Source: Ceratorhiza oryzae-sativae (taxonomy: Eukaryota > Basidiomycota > Agaricomycetes > Cantharellales > Ceratobasidiaceae). From it: DNA of 64,000 nucleotides. Every line of letters begins with the position of its first letter. Positions within the stretch are counted from its first letter, which is position 1. The translations under genes and the position numbers were made by a program. Where the stretch lies: positions 372,001-436,000 of the forward strand of contig JARWMV010000238.1 in assembly GCA_030998015.1 (NCBI GenBank), in the 5' to 3' direction. The notes beneath the pieces are model-generated. The model saw only the letters and a list, made by a program, of their open reading frames with translations, was not told the DNA's origin and ran no database searches. Shown in pieces: positions 43,392 to 54,811 of this stretch.

Positions 43392-44029
43392 GATGGTTGT
43401 GGGAGTCGGGTGCTTTGACCAGCAAAAGCAGTGTACTTATAGTGGGGAGAAAACTGAGCCAAGGAGTGACGTTGTGGAGGTCCAATGCAAACCATCGACT
43501 GCGGGAGACCCCGGCCTTACCTTATGTCATCTGCTCATGTCATCTCCCCCCTCAGTTGTGTGCCTGGTCATGTCCACCAAGTCTACACAAAATACGTTCG
43601 AAACGCGCCCAAAATACGCCCAAAATACACAAAATATGCACGATGGACACAACGGACAGATTGTGAACAACAGACCGCAGTGGCAGGGGTACGCCTTGGC
43701 ATGGGAAACAACGTAATGGTAACGCCATTTTGTATTTCACGAAAGTGCCGACTGGTGAGTCCTCGACTAGGAATAGCGATTCCGTTCAACCACGCTGTGT
43801 TGTCCGCAGCAGCGATTCTTCGGATCGATTCCGGCGGTGCGCACAGCTGCCCCTCACTGTCCCGTAACCAGCGGCGTGCTCGAGCCAGACGACAGACTCG
43901 TGCCCGGACCGCGACCGAATTTGTCTGTTGCACAAATTGACGTCGCGGGTGACGTTGCCCGCTTGACCACCTGCTCCACCCCCTGGCATCCCGGTCGATC
44001 GAGGCCGTTCCGTCGAATGACGTCGGAGA
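43392..44029. other. Divergent spacer, aspartic protease / methyltransferase
   Basis: About 640 bp without a recognised gene. It contains a loose imperfect repeat of CCAAAATAC at about 43607-43636. Confidence 0.4.
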
Positions 44030-45184
44030 ATGTCTTCTGGTGACGATGACGAGGCCACTTCTACGACTATCGTACCTAATGTGCCTGGAGGTCTTGTCAT
44101 CCTGCCACCGGGCTCGGTCCAGGTTACAGATCCCGACGAAGAGGTCTGTCAAACTAATATGACTAAAATAGGCTATAATTGATGTTCAACGGCTCAGATC
44201 TTTCTGCTCTATTGCCGGTCGTTCACGAACAGGGATGAGGACGGCATTCAAGGGCTTGGCTCTGTCGACTCCCTCGCCAACTCCCTCACCCTGACCTTCA
44301 TTTTGCATCCATCTGAGCACGCCCCTGGGCTTGATCAACCACCTGATAAACCGAGCGCCAAGGGTCGAAATCGCCATGCCAAGGGTCACCGAGAAAATAG
44401 CAAGCGCGAAAGGGTGATCGAGATCGAGGTATCTCAAGACGTCACTGGCTTGCGAAGTCGAAAAGGCGATACGGCAAGTATCGCCTGCTCAATTTTCAAT
44501 TTATCACAACTCACGTGTTCCATAGGCAGCGTTGTTTGGCGGGCAAGGTGAGCATCGTCCAACAATCCGGATACCAACTTGGTCTGACATCCAACCTCGA
44601 TCAAGCGTCCACCTTGCCAGGCTCCTTCTCCAACAACACTTCTTCCCACCCCTGCCACCAAGATCAGCTCTTCTCAACCCCGCGCTGCTCGCGAGTGCGC
44701 ATATAATCGAGCTTGGCAGCGGCACGGGCATCTTGGGGCGCGCGCTCCTTCCTCTTCTCACCGCCGACGGACGCATCACGCTCACCGACCTGCCCGAGCT
44801 TGTCCCGCTCCTGCGCAAAAACGCCAAGTCCGACCAAGTCTCCATCGAGGCCCTCGACTGGACATGGCCTATCCTGCCGTTATTCGGCGCCGACCTGGTG
44901 CTGTGTGTGGATTGCATTTACAACACCGCACTCGTTCGGCCGCTAGTGCGAGTGTTGTCGACCTTTGATTCGCCTGTGCTTGTCCTCATCGAACTTCGAG
45001 ACGAGGATGTCGTAAGAGCGTTTCTCGAAGAGTGGCTGAACTGGGAGTCTACCTCAACTGGCGGCTATCCTAACAAGAAGTTTCAGGTGTGGCGTCTCCC
45101 GGACGGTCTGCTGGATCCTCATTTTGCGGCTTGGGTCGGTTGGAAGGCAGAACACGAGGAGTCGATACCTATTATCCCTTGCTA
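44030..45184 (+). CDS. Methyltransferase-16 family protein (METTL21/Rkm5-like)
   Basis: SAM-dependent protein lysine methyltransferase type. Exon 1 is 44030-44143 (acidic, Pro/Val-rich), exon 2 starts at 44198. The family-specific lead V-S-Q-D-V-T-G-L-R-S and G-S-V-V-W-R-A-S (split by the intron 44548-44605) comes before motif I, I-I-E-L-G-S-G-T-G-I-L-G. T-L-T-D-L-P-E-L, the D-W-T-W motif, and A-D-L-V-L-C-V-D-C-I-Y-N then follow; the final half has V-L-I-E-L-R-D-E-D-V-V and F-Q-V-W-R-L-P. The stretch at 44474-44525 reads through in frame. It looks like a GCAAGT...CCATAG intron whose removal would restore the conserved G-D-T-G-S-V-V-W only if one G were lost at the donor. I leave it unresolved. 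The target protein is unknown. Confidence 0.8.
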
Positions 45185-45760
45185 AATTAATCCCGTCCAC
45201 ATTTTTGCCACTGAGCCCAGGCCGCTGTTTGTTCTACGACATTCTAAAGCGTACGAGTCTGGGCGGTATCAGGCGCTGACAGAGGGCGTACATAGGGAGC
45301 GCTAGCATTGGTTACCATATACGGCAACTCGTTCAGGCATCAGTCAGACTATCGTCGGCTAACACGCCTATGCGCGTAAGCTCCGTAACTGCTCCGCATG
45401 GTTGTTCCACCGCAGCTGAGGCAGCGGGAAAATTGTTCCATATCTGCCGCCTAGCTCAACGAAGACCCAGCCTCATTTGGCTATGGTCCTCCCACGCTGA
45501 TCAAATACAAAAAGGTCTAACCAGCTCTGCCTCACATTGTCATACAGTCTTCTTTTTGCCGCTCTTTCACATCTGTCAGCAGCCGACAGTGTGGATTACT
45601 ACCGAAAGTAAACTTTCCAGTGCCTTCCCTTTTGTTCGTCACGATTGCGCCTATAAAAACCTGGGCCTTCCGCGCTCTCCTGTTCACTATGCCCTTCAAC
45701 TTAGGACGCGCATTCTCACAACTCACCCACCACTCTACATCTAATCCCAACCACATTAAA
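45185..45760. promoter_or_regulatory. Spacer upstream of the pirin gene
   Basis: About 575 bp with no coding signal on either strand. CTATAAAAA at 45651-45659 lies about 105 bp upstream of the preferred pirin ATG and would serve as a TATA box. Confidence 0.45.
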
Positions 45761-46821
45761 ATGGCTGCCGCTGCACTCTCGCCCAACCACCCTAATGTGC
45801 GCTTCGTCCCCCGCCTTTCTCACGACCGCGGCCACGCCGACCATGGTGCGTTTCTTGCATCTGGGTTCTTCGCAGTTCCGAATCTAACTCGTCTGAATCA
45901 ATGAACAGGCTGGCTCAAGACCTTCCACACCTTTTCGTTTGCCATGTAAGCCACATTCAGCTCGGGTCTTCAATTTCAGACCAACTGACACCGTGCGGAA
46001 AACCCAGGTACTATGACCCCAAGTTCGAGGGCTTTGGTTCCTTGCGCGTGATCAACGAGGACCGAGTCGAGCCCACCGAGGGCTTTGGTGCCCACCCTCA
46101 TCGCGAGATGGAGATCTTCTCCTACATCGTCTCTGGAGAACTCGAACAGTACGTTACTCGCTTTCAACCTCCGACGGAATCTCATCTCGTTTCCGTTACA
46201 GCAAAGACAGCATGGGCAACACCGAGATCATGAAGCGCGGTGACGTCCAAATGACGAGCGCAGGGACTGGTATCCGCCACTCCGAGTACAACCGCAACAA
46301 GAAGGAGCAAGTTCACTTCCTTCAGATCTGGCTCCTTCCGAACAAGTCCAGGCTCACGCCTGCGTACTATACTCGCCACTTTACCGATGCTCAAAAGCGC
46401 GACACGCTCTTGAAGGTCGTTGCGCCCATCGGTGCGTCGGATGTGACCGACAAGCGTGAAGGAGACGGCCCGACGCCCGTACATGCCCAGCTATCGGTCT
46501 ACGCCACCATCTTGTCGCCTGGCAAGACTGTTGTGCATACTTTCCCTGCCCCTGCCGCTGGCCAAGAAGCCCGCAAGGCGTACGTTCATGTTATCCAGAC
46601 TTCGGGGTGAGTTGTTTTTTCCTTGCTGCGCTTTCAATTCAGGACTGACAACCGAATTAGATACAACCACAAACGCTCGACGGGCGCAACTGTTCAGCTC
46701 AACGGTGGACTCGAGCTTCGCGAGGGCGATGGTTCCTTTGCTGCTTCCCCAGGGGCCGAGAAGATCGAGATCGCCAACAGGCGACCGTGATGCCGAGGTC
46801 CTCGTCTTTGATCTGGAGTAG
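45761..46821 (+). CDS. Pirin family protein (bicupin)
   Basis: Nuclear or cytosolic iron-binding bicupin, in some organisms a quercetinase or transcription cofactor. Exons: 45761-45845, 45909-45945 (37 nt), 46008-46148, 46202-46606, 46661 onward. Pirin motifs: G-W-L-K-T-F-H-T-F-S-F-A-M, D-P-K-F-E-G-F-G-S-L-R-V-I-N-E-D, G-F-G-A-H-P-H-R-E-M-E-I-F-S-Y (metal-binding His pair), S-A-G-T-G-I-R-H-S-E-Y-N and V-H-F-L-Q-I-W. The C-terminal cupin follows. A frame stop falls at 46788-46790, right after E-I-A-N. Two bases missing from an AC repeat there would restore the normal ending G-D-R-D-A-E-V-L-V-F-D-L-E with stop at 46819-46821. An ATG at 45689 in the same frame would add a 24-residue basic leader. 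Confidence 0.9.
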
Positions 46822-46939
46822 ATGTATGCTATTGCTATCTCCTTACGTTTCTTTATTGTATTAATGGTTGAACGCTTGTACACGTAATTCAACATAAAAA
46901 TCAGTCTTGACATCGACCGGTTCATATAGGTGCGAGATG

Positions 46940-48566
46940 TTAAAGTGGGCGAAGGTTGGGCTCGGGAGCAGGTGTGTTGTCGAGGATTTTGTCCATCTTT
47001 TCGCGCACCTAGGAATAGGTTATTGGTATGATAATATGGCATGTAAAAGGACAACAACCTCCGGCGTAATCTTCTTGATAAACTCCAATGCTTTGAGGTT
47101 TTCCGTCAACTGCTCAGGTGTGCTTGCACCCAAAATGACCGTCGATGCCTACGAAAAATCAAGATCAACACAACGATCTATGAATCAGGTTTATACGTCG
47201 TTGCAGTTACATTCGGATGAGAGGCGGCCCATGCGAGCGCCAGGACTGTGATTGAGCACCCCAGTTCTAGTTGGCGTATAAATATCAATCCCTTTGTAAA
47301 CCAGCGAGATCCACTGACCATTCTCAGCGAATTTAGTCAATTCTTTGACTTTTGAAATCTTCTGTTTTCCTCTAAATATGGCGATAATGTAAATTCTTTT
47401 GAATCTAGTCAATTGACTATATGCACTCACTCCTCTTGAGATAGCCTTGCGATAGCTCCTTGGAAGAATACGGGGTTGGTATCGAATCGACTCCCTGGTG
47501 GAATCCCATCATTGTATTTGCCTGTTAGGATACCACTCGACAAGGGGCTCCAAATGGTTGTGCCATAACCGTACTTGTCGTAGAGATACTTATATTCTGA
47601 CTCGAAGCGTTGCCGATGAAGACAACTGTGTTTCAGAGTAAGCTCAATCTGCAGAGTGATTTTGAAGAAATACTTACTTGTATTGTACCTGCTCCGCAAT
47701 GGGGGCGATAAGCTTCAAAGCAGACGCAACGTGGTGGGCTTCTTCGACCTGACGGGCACTCCACTCGGACGTTGCTACAGGTCATGGTTTTTAAAAAGAC
47801 TCAAAAATATGATAATATACTTGGCCCTACCCCAGTAGAATGCCTTCCCAGAGTTGATCAAATAGTTGAAAGCACGAACAACCTCTTCCATGGGCACAGT
47901 GGGATCCGGGCGATGAGCGAATATGATGTCCACATAGTCGGTCCGAAGGCGTTGTAGTATCTCGTTCATACCTTCAATGATGCTGTGGAGGTGGGACTCA
48001 TAAGATGAAATTCAAGTTTAAATGTATCGTGAAATACACACTGCTTGCGAGATAACCCCCTGTCGTTGGGACCTTTTCGGTCTGACTGTCCAAAGAATAT
48101 CTTGCTCGAGAGGACCAGGTCTGAGCGCCGAATCCCCAGTTCCTCGATCACACGCCCACTAAAAAGTACATCAGATAGGCGTATGCAAAAGCGAATATAT
48201 GCACTGACATCTCACGCTCACTCTCCCCCTTTGAGTATGACTCTGCTACGTCGATCATGTTGATCCCTGCGGTAATAGTTGTGTCAGTGTATGTGTTGTA
48301 CACCTTGAAGGCAAGTTCGGAGCTGACCGCTATCAAAAGCAAGTTTCACTATTTCCTTGACGGGGTCGCCTTTGACTGTTCCCCCGAAAGTCAGCCATCC
48401 TCCGAGTGAGAATACGGGGACTCGTAGTCCGGAGGCACCGAGGCGTCGAAACTGCATACTCTTTGGGCTAGTATGCGGCTCGGGTGTTAGATCCTATGAG
48501 GACTAGACTACTGTGTCATCAAACTCACTCGAATTCAACCTTGACTTCGGAGTTTTTGACAACCAT
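46940..48566 (-). CDS. Aldo-keto reductase, Kv-beta-like (copy A)
   Basis: NADPH-dependent aldehyde/ketone reductase of the AKR6 (potassium-channel beta) type. The ATG at 48566 gives M-V-V-K-N-S-E-V-K, then over an intron [21 protein letters not shown]. The catalytic tetrad can be followed through the exons: Asp in I-N-M-I-D-V-A-E, Tyr in E-S-Y-S-K-G-E-S-E, Lys in L-S-S-K-I-F-F-G, His in [16 protein letters not shown] and [23 protein letters not shown] follow, and the end is E-P-N-L-R-P-L at 46942. The frame stays intact over every junction I checked. It is a tandem copy of the gene at 49090, with the same exon layout. Substrate unknown. Confidence 0.88.
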
Positions 48567-49089
48567 AATGCTAGAGTTATAATCCCTTGAAACAACTGGC
48601 GAGATAAACGGGGTGGTTGGAAAATAGATATCTTTGGCGGATCATTGGCCATTCTTGTAGTTATCACCGCGTCTTACAGGAGCTCGTCACGTGGGATGAC
48701 GTAGTCAGTCCTGGCCGCCGGGTTTGTTTGGTTATCCTTCAAGGGCAATGTGGCCGGTAACTTGTAAGCTGATAGACTAGAACGCTTTGGGTCTCTATGG
48801 TCGTATTTAATGCCGTGTGGGTGGCGGGTCGGCGCCTCGTAGGGGGATTGGCTGGGCCCGGGTGGGGCCGGATAAATGATGAGGTCGAGCCTCAAGCCAT
48901 CCAGAAATATCCGCTTGTCGGGTAAGCGATGTGCTTAGAAGGCTGAGCCTGGATTAGAGGATAAATGATGCGCATATACATTAGTAAAATGCATCTCCAC
49001 AAGCAAATGCAATTATTTCTCCCAGATCCATTAACAAAGATATTCACAAATGAATTATTAATTAATACACTAATTTCGTCTTAAACGGT
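48567..49089. promoter_or_regulatory. Spacer between the two AKR genes
   Basis: About 520 bp holding the promoter of copy A and the 3' end of copy B. GTCACGTGG at 48686-48694 lies about 120 bp upstream of the copy A ATG. Confidence 0.5.
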
Positions 49090-50744
49090 TTACAAGGGAC
49101 GCATGTTGGGCTCAGGAGTTGGATCATTGTCAAGAATTTTGTTGATCTTCTCCCGCACCTGTAGAAGCGTCAGTAGAGGAACCACAGCCTTGACCAGCAA
49201 ACAGCGACATGCCTCTGGGGTAATCTTCTTGATGACATCTAGTGCCTTCAAGTTTTCGATGATTTGCTCTGGCTTGGTTGCTCCGAGAATAACGGTCGAG
49301 GACTGCATCAGATAATTAATGCTCCGTCAAAGGGTGCCATCGAAGTTTCTTACATTGGGATGAGAAGCAGCCCAGGCAAGTGCCAGGGTTGACACAGAGC
49401 AGCCGAATTCTGTGCATCCACCTATGTAAACATGTAACCAAACGGCACTGCGCTCCTCGCACCCACCTTTCTCAGCAAACGCCGCCAAATCTTTGACTTT
49501 CTCAATCTTCTTTTGCCCCCTAAATTCAAGAGAAATGGTTAGTGCCGACGGCTGGCTGCTTGTATAAATGAACGTACTCTTCTTTGGTCAAACTATCAAC
49601 TGTATCTTTGAAGAACTCAGGGTTGGTGTCAAATCGGCTACCCTTCGGGACGCCGTCGTTGTACTTCCCAGTCAACAAACCGCTTGCGAGTGCGCTCCAA
49701 ATAGTGGTTCCGTAGCCATACTTCTCATAGATCGGCCTATACAAATCGGTTATTGACTACATATGCGGAGCAATCACAAACTAGAGCTCACTTGTACTCA
49801 ACCTCGAAACGTTGACGATGAAGGCAGCTACCGCAAAGGATAAATATAATATGCTGGACGTAGAAATATAACCTACTGATACTGGGGCTGTTCAGCGACC
49901 GGGGCAATTAGGTTGAGAGCGCGGGCGACGTGATGCGCCTCTTCAATCTGGCGTGCGCTCCATTCAGAAGTTCCTGTGATATTGGAGCCATTAGCCATTG
50001 CCAAAAAAAAAAAAAAAGTGTTAGGGATACCCACCCCAATAGAACGCTTTGCCAGTATCAATGACGTGATTGAATGCACGAACAACCTCTTCCATCGGTA
50101 CAGTGGGATCAGGGCGATGCGCAAAGACAATATCGATGTAGTCGGTTCGCAAACGCTCGAGAGTCTCGTTGACACCCTCAATGATGCTAAAAATTATAAC
50201 GTTAAAATTTGGAGATAAACCCGTACATGGGTAAAAACCTACTGCTTGCGAGACAACCCCTTGTCGTTGGGACCTTTGCGACCTACTCCGAAAAATATTT
50301 TGCCAGTAAGAATCATATCCGACCGCCGGATGCCAAGCTCCTCAAGGACGCGACCACTGGACGGTGTCAGTTCAATCGACCACTCCGGAAGGTTCAACAT
50401 ACATTTCACGCTCACTCTCGCCGCTAGCGTATATCTCGGCAAGATCGATCATATTGATACCTAGGGTACCGATTAGGTCAATTTATACTATAAGCCGAAC
50501 CGTGTCTACTTGCCATTCTCAAACGCAGTCTTCACGATCTCTTTGACGGGGTCACCCTTCACAGTGCCGCCGAATGTAAGCCATCCGCCGAGGGAGAAGA
50601 CTGGAACGCGCAAGCCAGCAGAGCCCAGGCGACGGAACTGCATGTTCTTGGGGCTATCGGTCTATGATTAGACATGTCCGATGTAGAATGCGGCAATACG
50701 ACATACTCATATTCGATCTTGACCTCGGAATTTTTAACGACCAT
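49090..50744 (-). CDS. Aldo-keto reductase, Kv-beta-like (copy B)
   Basis: Tandem paralogue of the preceding gene in the same orientation. [10 protein letters not shown] at 50744 is followed by [12 protein letters not shown]. The tetrad is Asp in I-N-M-I-D-L-A-E, Tyr in E-I-Y-A-S-G-E-S-E, Lys in L-T-G-K-I-F-F-G and His in [36 protein letters not shown] and [13 protein letters not shown] lead to the C-terminus, which ends P-N-M-R-P-L. Intron positions match copy A, but intron sequences do not; one intron here holds a run of 15 A on the minus strand. The two copies differ throughout, so the duplication is not recent. Both retain all catalytic residues and probably both work. Confidence 0.9.
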
Positions 50745-51093
50745 GGTGAAAAATAGTTGCGTGGAAAGTCAGGGGACTGAGAGTTGGCTGAGCCCCAACA
50801 CTAGTGGATGCCATCGCTTAAATACACACGTAGGGAATTCTTGAGCAAACATTTTTGCCATGACATCGATGCGATCTAGGCTGACTGAGACTCGCATTAC
50901 AATGACGGTGGAGGTGGAGGTGGAGGTGAAATGATGGGGATCGGATAACGGTCGGCGCTGATGAGGCTGGCGGGTGATGTTTGTATTCGCTGGCACACTT
51001 GTATCAGAAGTGGTATGGAAGTGAATAATCACGAAAATATCCGAAAATACAACAAATATTGTTCAGTCCAAGAGTATAGCTACCACGCCCCAT
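50745..51093. other. Spacer between AKR copy B and RIB3
   Basis: About 350 bp. It contains a GGTGGA-type purine repeat at 50907-50928. No gene is seen. Confidence 0.45.
50907..50928 (+). repeat. GGTGGA hexamer repeat
   Basis: Three and a half copies of GGTGGA upstream of AKR copy B. A shorter run of the same unit occurs near 54552 upstream of the first MFS gene. Confidence 0.85.
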
Positions 51094-51972
51094 CTAGCAG
51101 CCGTGCTCACGTCGCCACTTGGCGATCATTTCGACACTGATCATTTTTAGACCCCAACGGTCAGCAAACGCACGGCAATCATCCCGACGAGCCATAGAGC
51201 CTTGTTCGTCGTCGTTCACAAGCTCACAGAGGAGGCCCCCGGCCGGAAGCCCAGTCAAGTTACACATATCTAAACGCGTTGGGTATCAGATAAAGTCCAA
51301 ATTTGGGAGTGTATCACTGACCGATTGCCGCCTCGGTATGTCCCTTGCGCGTAAGTACCCCTCCGACCCGGGCCCGAAGTGGCACCATATGACCTGGTCG
51401 TGAGAAATCCTCCGGTCGCGACTGGGGATCGACCAGCTTCCTTGCCGTGAGAGCCCTGTCGTGCGCGGAGATCCCTGTTGTAGTACCTAGTATCCGTGTT
51501 AGCTCATAGGACACAGCTTGCGCAGCATTAATAAACCCACCATATTTGTAGTCCACAGTTACGGTGTATGCAGTTTTGTGCTTTTCGGTGTTGTTCGGGA
51601 CCATCATTGGAATGTCCAGCTCCTCCAAGCGTTCTGTTGGTAGCGAGATACAAATGTATCCGCTACAAACACAATAAGCCGATGTAGAATAAAACTATTT
51701 AGGACTATGGCATACCTGGTATGCTTAATGAACCATGCCATCTTCTCTGTAGTGACGAGGTCGGCAGCCGCAATAAGGTCCCCCTCGTTCTCCCGATCCT
51801 CATCGTCCATGACGACAATGAATTCCCCCCTCGCAAAGGCGTCCAACGCATCTTCTATCGAGTCGAACTTGAACGCCGGCTCAGCCGCGGCCATAGTTGC
51901 CTTCTTCAGCTCTAGCGCAGAAGGAAGGTGAGGAGAGACCTTGGGGGACACACTGACAGCAGTAGGAGCCAT
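51094..51972 (-). CDS. RIB3: 3,4-dihydroxy-2-butanone-4-phosphate synthase
   Basis: Converts ribulose 5-phosphate to the four-carbon unit of riboflavin. Start at 51972. The acidic metal/substrate loop is [12 protein letters not shown]. Then, over introns, come [23 protein letters not shown] and [11 protein letters not shown]. After the last intron the sequence has [21 protein letters not shown] and ends W-R-R-E-H-G-C at 51094. All catalytic regions of the single-domain fungal enzyme are there, without the fused cyclohydrolase domain of bacterial RibBA. The ~35-residue N-terminal extension before the conserved core is Ser/Ala-rich. The frame is intact throughout. Confidence 0.95.
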
Positions 51973-52686
51973 GGCGAGAGACAGCGGTGGTCAAGAAAAA
52001 GGATTCGCACGCAGCAACACCAGGCCGCGGTAGGCGTTTTATAGAGTGAGATGAGGCGAGAGGTGCGCATGAGCAGTGGTCGCTTAAGTACTCGTGAGAG
52101 GTTTCGGACTGACCTCAATTTGAAAGACTAATGCCAATGCTGACCGAATGGGCTACTCAGCATCTGGCTGCGTCCGCTGTGCGCCCGTTTCCCAGCCGTC
52201 AATTCGGCCTCGGACACTGAACTCTATGCACTCGAAAAGTAGTCGGATCGACACTAACCTGGCTCCCGAATTGCGATTCACGATCAATTCACGTGTAAGA
52301 TCTACAACAAGCGCCGGGGCACTTATCGCGCCTCCCATCTGGCTGAGACAAGACACGATCGGTATATATGCACTAGTTTTTCTAAGGCTGTTCGGCCAAC
52401 GCCCCACCGTGCGAAACTGGCCTTGTGTTCACACCCTGTGGGTACCATTGTATATAGGTGATCAAGGGGACCCGAGCAATTTATCGGCCTATATCGATCG
52501 CGGAGACAGCCCGAAGCTGAATCGGGCAGTCGAGCATTCGTGGGCGTGGAATGTGCTAGACACTATGGTTCCGTATGACACGTCTATCCGAATAGCCATA
52601 TATGAATGCGAAAGCGGTAGGTACAGCACGCGAATTAGAACGAAACAATTCAGATAAATAAGTAGACGGAGGCTGAATCTAAAGTA
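51973..52686. other. Spacer between RIB3 and MFS gene 1
   Basis: About 700 bp. A plus-strand open frame of 169 codons (52148-52657) has no family resemblance and no splice or promoter support; I do not call it. Confidence 0.45.
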
Positions 52687-54464
52687 TCACGCAGATAAGG
52701 GCAAGACCTCTTTTGTGTCAGGCTGGTCGACGTCCAAGGCTTTCGCTTCGATGCCGTTCACTGACCGCTCCTCTCGATAGAATACTGCAACTGTGATTAT
52801 CTCCAATGCAAGGAAAGCAACCAAAAACCAAAGGGCTCTCGACCGCCCAACGAACCCCGATTCAAAATTGTTTCGCGCATCGACCGATGCCTGAATTGAC
52901 GCTGTGGCTGAAGTACCAACCGCCGGTCCGAGCTGAAGGGCAGAGTTAAAGACGGCACCAACAATTCCGGCATACTCCACTGGAGTCGTCCGGAAGAATG
53001 CGATGTTGGTGAGAACAAAGATAACCGCGTTGCCCGCGATTCCAATGACGAAAGCGGGGAAGACGAGGGGCCAGTATTTATCTGCAAGCTGGCCAGAAAA
53101 GGTCATCATGACGCTGGCAATAAGCATAAGGCCAAGTCCGAGGAGAGTGAGGAGTTTGTGGCGACCAAGGCTAGCGATACGACCGCCGTTCATCGTCACA
53201 ATCCCACCAACAATTCCGAGGGGAAGGCTGGCTCGGATCCGTTAGTAAGATTGTTACAATGACTCCAGAGAACACGTACAACTTGACACCAGTGATCATC
53301 GTAGACCAGTGCAATATGTCTTGCCAATAAGGGAGAAGGTGAGGGAGATTTGGGTGAGCCAGAAGAACGGCACAAGTGCTACTGTGAAGAGAACCGCAAA
53401 ATTAGGGTAAAACCAAAGTTTCGGAGGGCTATCAAGTTTTGGTGGTTAGGTATGGCGACGAATAGAACTGGTGAGGGGCTTACAGAGAAGCGTTCTTCTC
53501 ATCAACGCGAGTCTCCCATACGAAGAATGCCACAGCCAGTGCAATAGCTACGAAAAGCGGCACAAGCACGCCAGCCGACGCCCAAGGGGATATGGAGCCA
53601 GTCGTCAACGCATACACAAACAGTATAATCGCGGCTGTTAGAGTTGAAACGCCAACAAAGTCGAGCTGGGACACTTTGGTGCCATGGCGGCTCGGCGTCT
53701 GAGGAATAAGCCAAGTGCAGCTCCCAGCGATTGGAATCCCGATCATGGCAATCATCCAGAATATCCATCTCCAGGACGCATACTGAGCAAATATAGCGCC
53801 GAATATAGTGCCGAGAACTAAAGCAACCAATCCTGTGGGTACATGTATCCAGTTATCCTACGTTGGATACTTACTGTTTCCGATAGCTCCAGTTGCAGCA
53901 AACAAGCCAAGTGCCCGAGCCTATTTCGTCGGCTCGGGGAACATCTGCACGATAAGGCTGAGGGAGGATGGGATTGTGAACGAAGCTCCGATGCCTTGTA
54001 AGGCCCGAAAAATGATCAATGCAATTCGGTCATTGACAAAGCCTGCGCCTAGCGAAATAGCCCCGAAGAACGCTGTGCCAGCGATAAACGTAGGCTTGGG
54101 GCTGTAGATGTCTGAAACTCTGCCGCTCTAAACGATTGATGTTGAAAATGTGTTATTCGGAGTGAAATGTTAAACTTACAATCGACAGGAATGAAGCAAA
54201 AGTAGATTGGTACGCCGCGAGCAGCCATACAGAGTCACTGTCGTTTAAGTTCACGTTATGAGTGATGGACGGTAAAGCAGGCAGGACGGCAGCAGTGTTT
54301 AACTGGTCGAGGAATTGTCCCAAGCAGAAGCAGGCAAGCAACATATATTTTCGCGAGGGTGCAACTGCAGACAAGGATTGCGGTGCACTATCCCTATGCT
54401 CCTGGGTCGGAGTCGCGATGATTGTGCTTGGCGCCGGAGAGGTGGGCTCAAAGGAATGAGCCAT
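52687..54464 (-). pseudogene. MFS transporter (DHA2-like drug:proton type), copy 1, inactivated
   Basis: Fourteen-span-type multidrug transporter. The ATG at 54464 precedes a Ser/Pro/Thr-rich head, then L-L-A-C-F-C-L-G-Q-F-L-D, D-S-D-S-V-W-L-L-A-A-Y-Q, the motif-A-like S-G-R-V-S-D-I-Y-S-P-K-P and R-A-L-Q-G-I-G-A-S. At F-P-E-P-T-K the next codon is TAG (about 53920-53922), where copy 2 has Gln. Downstream, A-S-W-R-W-I-F-W, D-F-V-G-V-S-T-L and F-V-W-E-T-R-V-D-E-K-N are intact. The frame shifts by one base near 53329-53333, between L-T-F-S and Y-W-Q-D-I-L-H-W; copy 2 has a shift at the same place. The C-terminal half then continues normally to 52687. With a stop and a frameshift, a full-length protein cannot be made from this sequence. 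Confidence 0.75.
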
Positions 54465-54811
54465 CTGGTGAGTTGATAGTGATGTCAACTGTAGCTCCCT
54501 GCACCTGCATATTTTAGTTCGAGGTAGGGTGGGGTCTAGTGGAGGGGCTAGGTGGAGGTGGAGGTACTAAATGGCGTTTATGTTCCTAGGATTCATTCAT
54601 ATCTATCAAACGCGGCTTGTTTTCGGCGAATTGAAGCAGGATCGGACCGGCGAATTATTCTTGGCGGTTCCAGACATGAAAAAATTGCGCAAATCAATGC
54701 TACTATTCTACCAATCCGGATGATTCTACACAAATTAAATAGTTCCGCGATCGATCAAAAGAAATGCCCAAAAGCCATGATCACAAACATACATAGAGCC
54801 GAATTCTAATT
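54465..54811. other. Spacer between the MFS copies
   Basis: About 350 bp with a short GGTGGA run near 54552. No gene is seen. Confidence 0.4.

Noticed and set aside
43600..43640. Possible direct-repeat array (CCAAAATAC units)
   Set aside because: Only two or three imperfect copies without regular spacers; not a CRISPR or transposon end.
44186..44437. Minus-strand 83-codon frame with one apparent membrane span
   Set aside because: It is antisense to methyltransferase exon 2, whose frame and splicing are supported by family motifs.
44474..44525. A fifth GC-AG intron in the methyltransferase gene
   Set aside because: Donor and acceptor look right, but removal shifts the frame by one base, so it is not counted without an extra assumption.
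45620..45904. Longer pirin N-terminus from an upstream start
   Set aside because: The frame is open upstream, but a TATA-like box at 45651-45659 lies inside it and the ATG at 45761 begins the family-typical sequence.
52148..52657. 169-codon plus-strand open frame
   Set aside because: No family motif, odd composition, no promoter or splice support; long frames arise by chance at this GC content.
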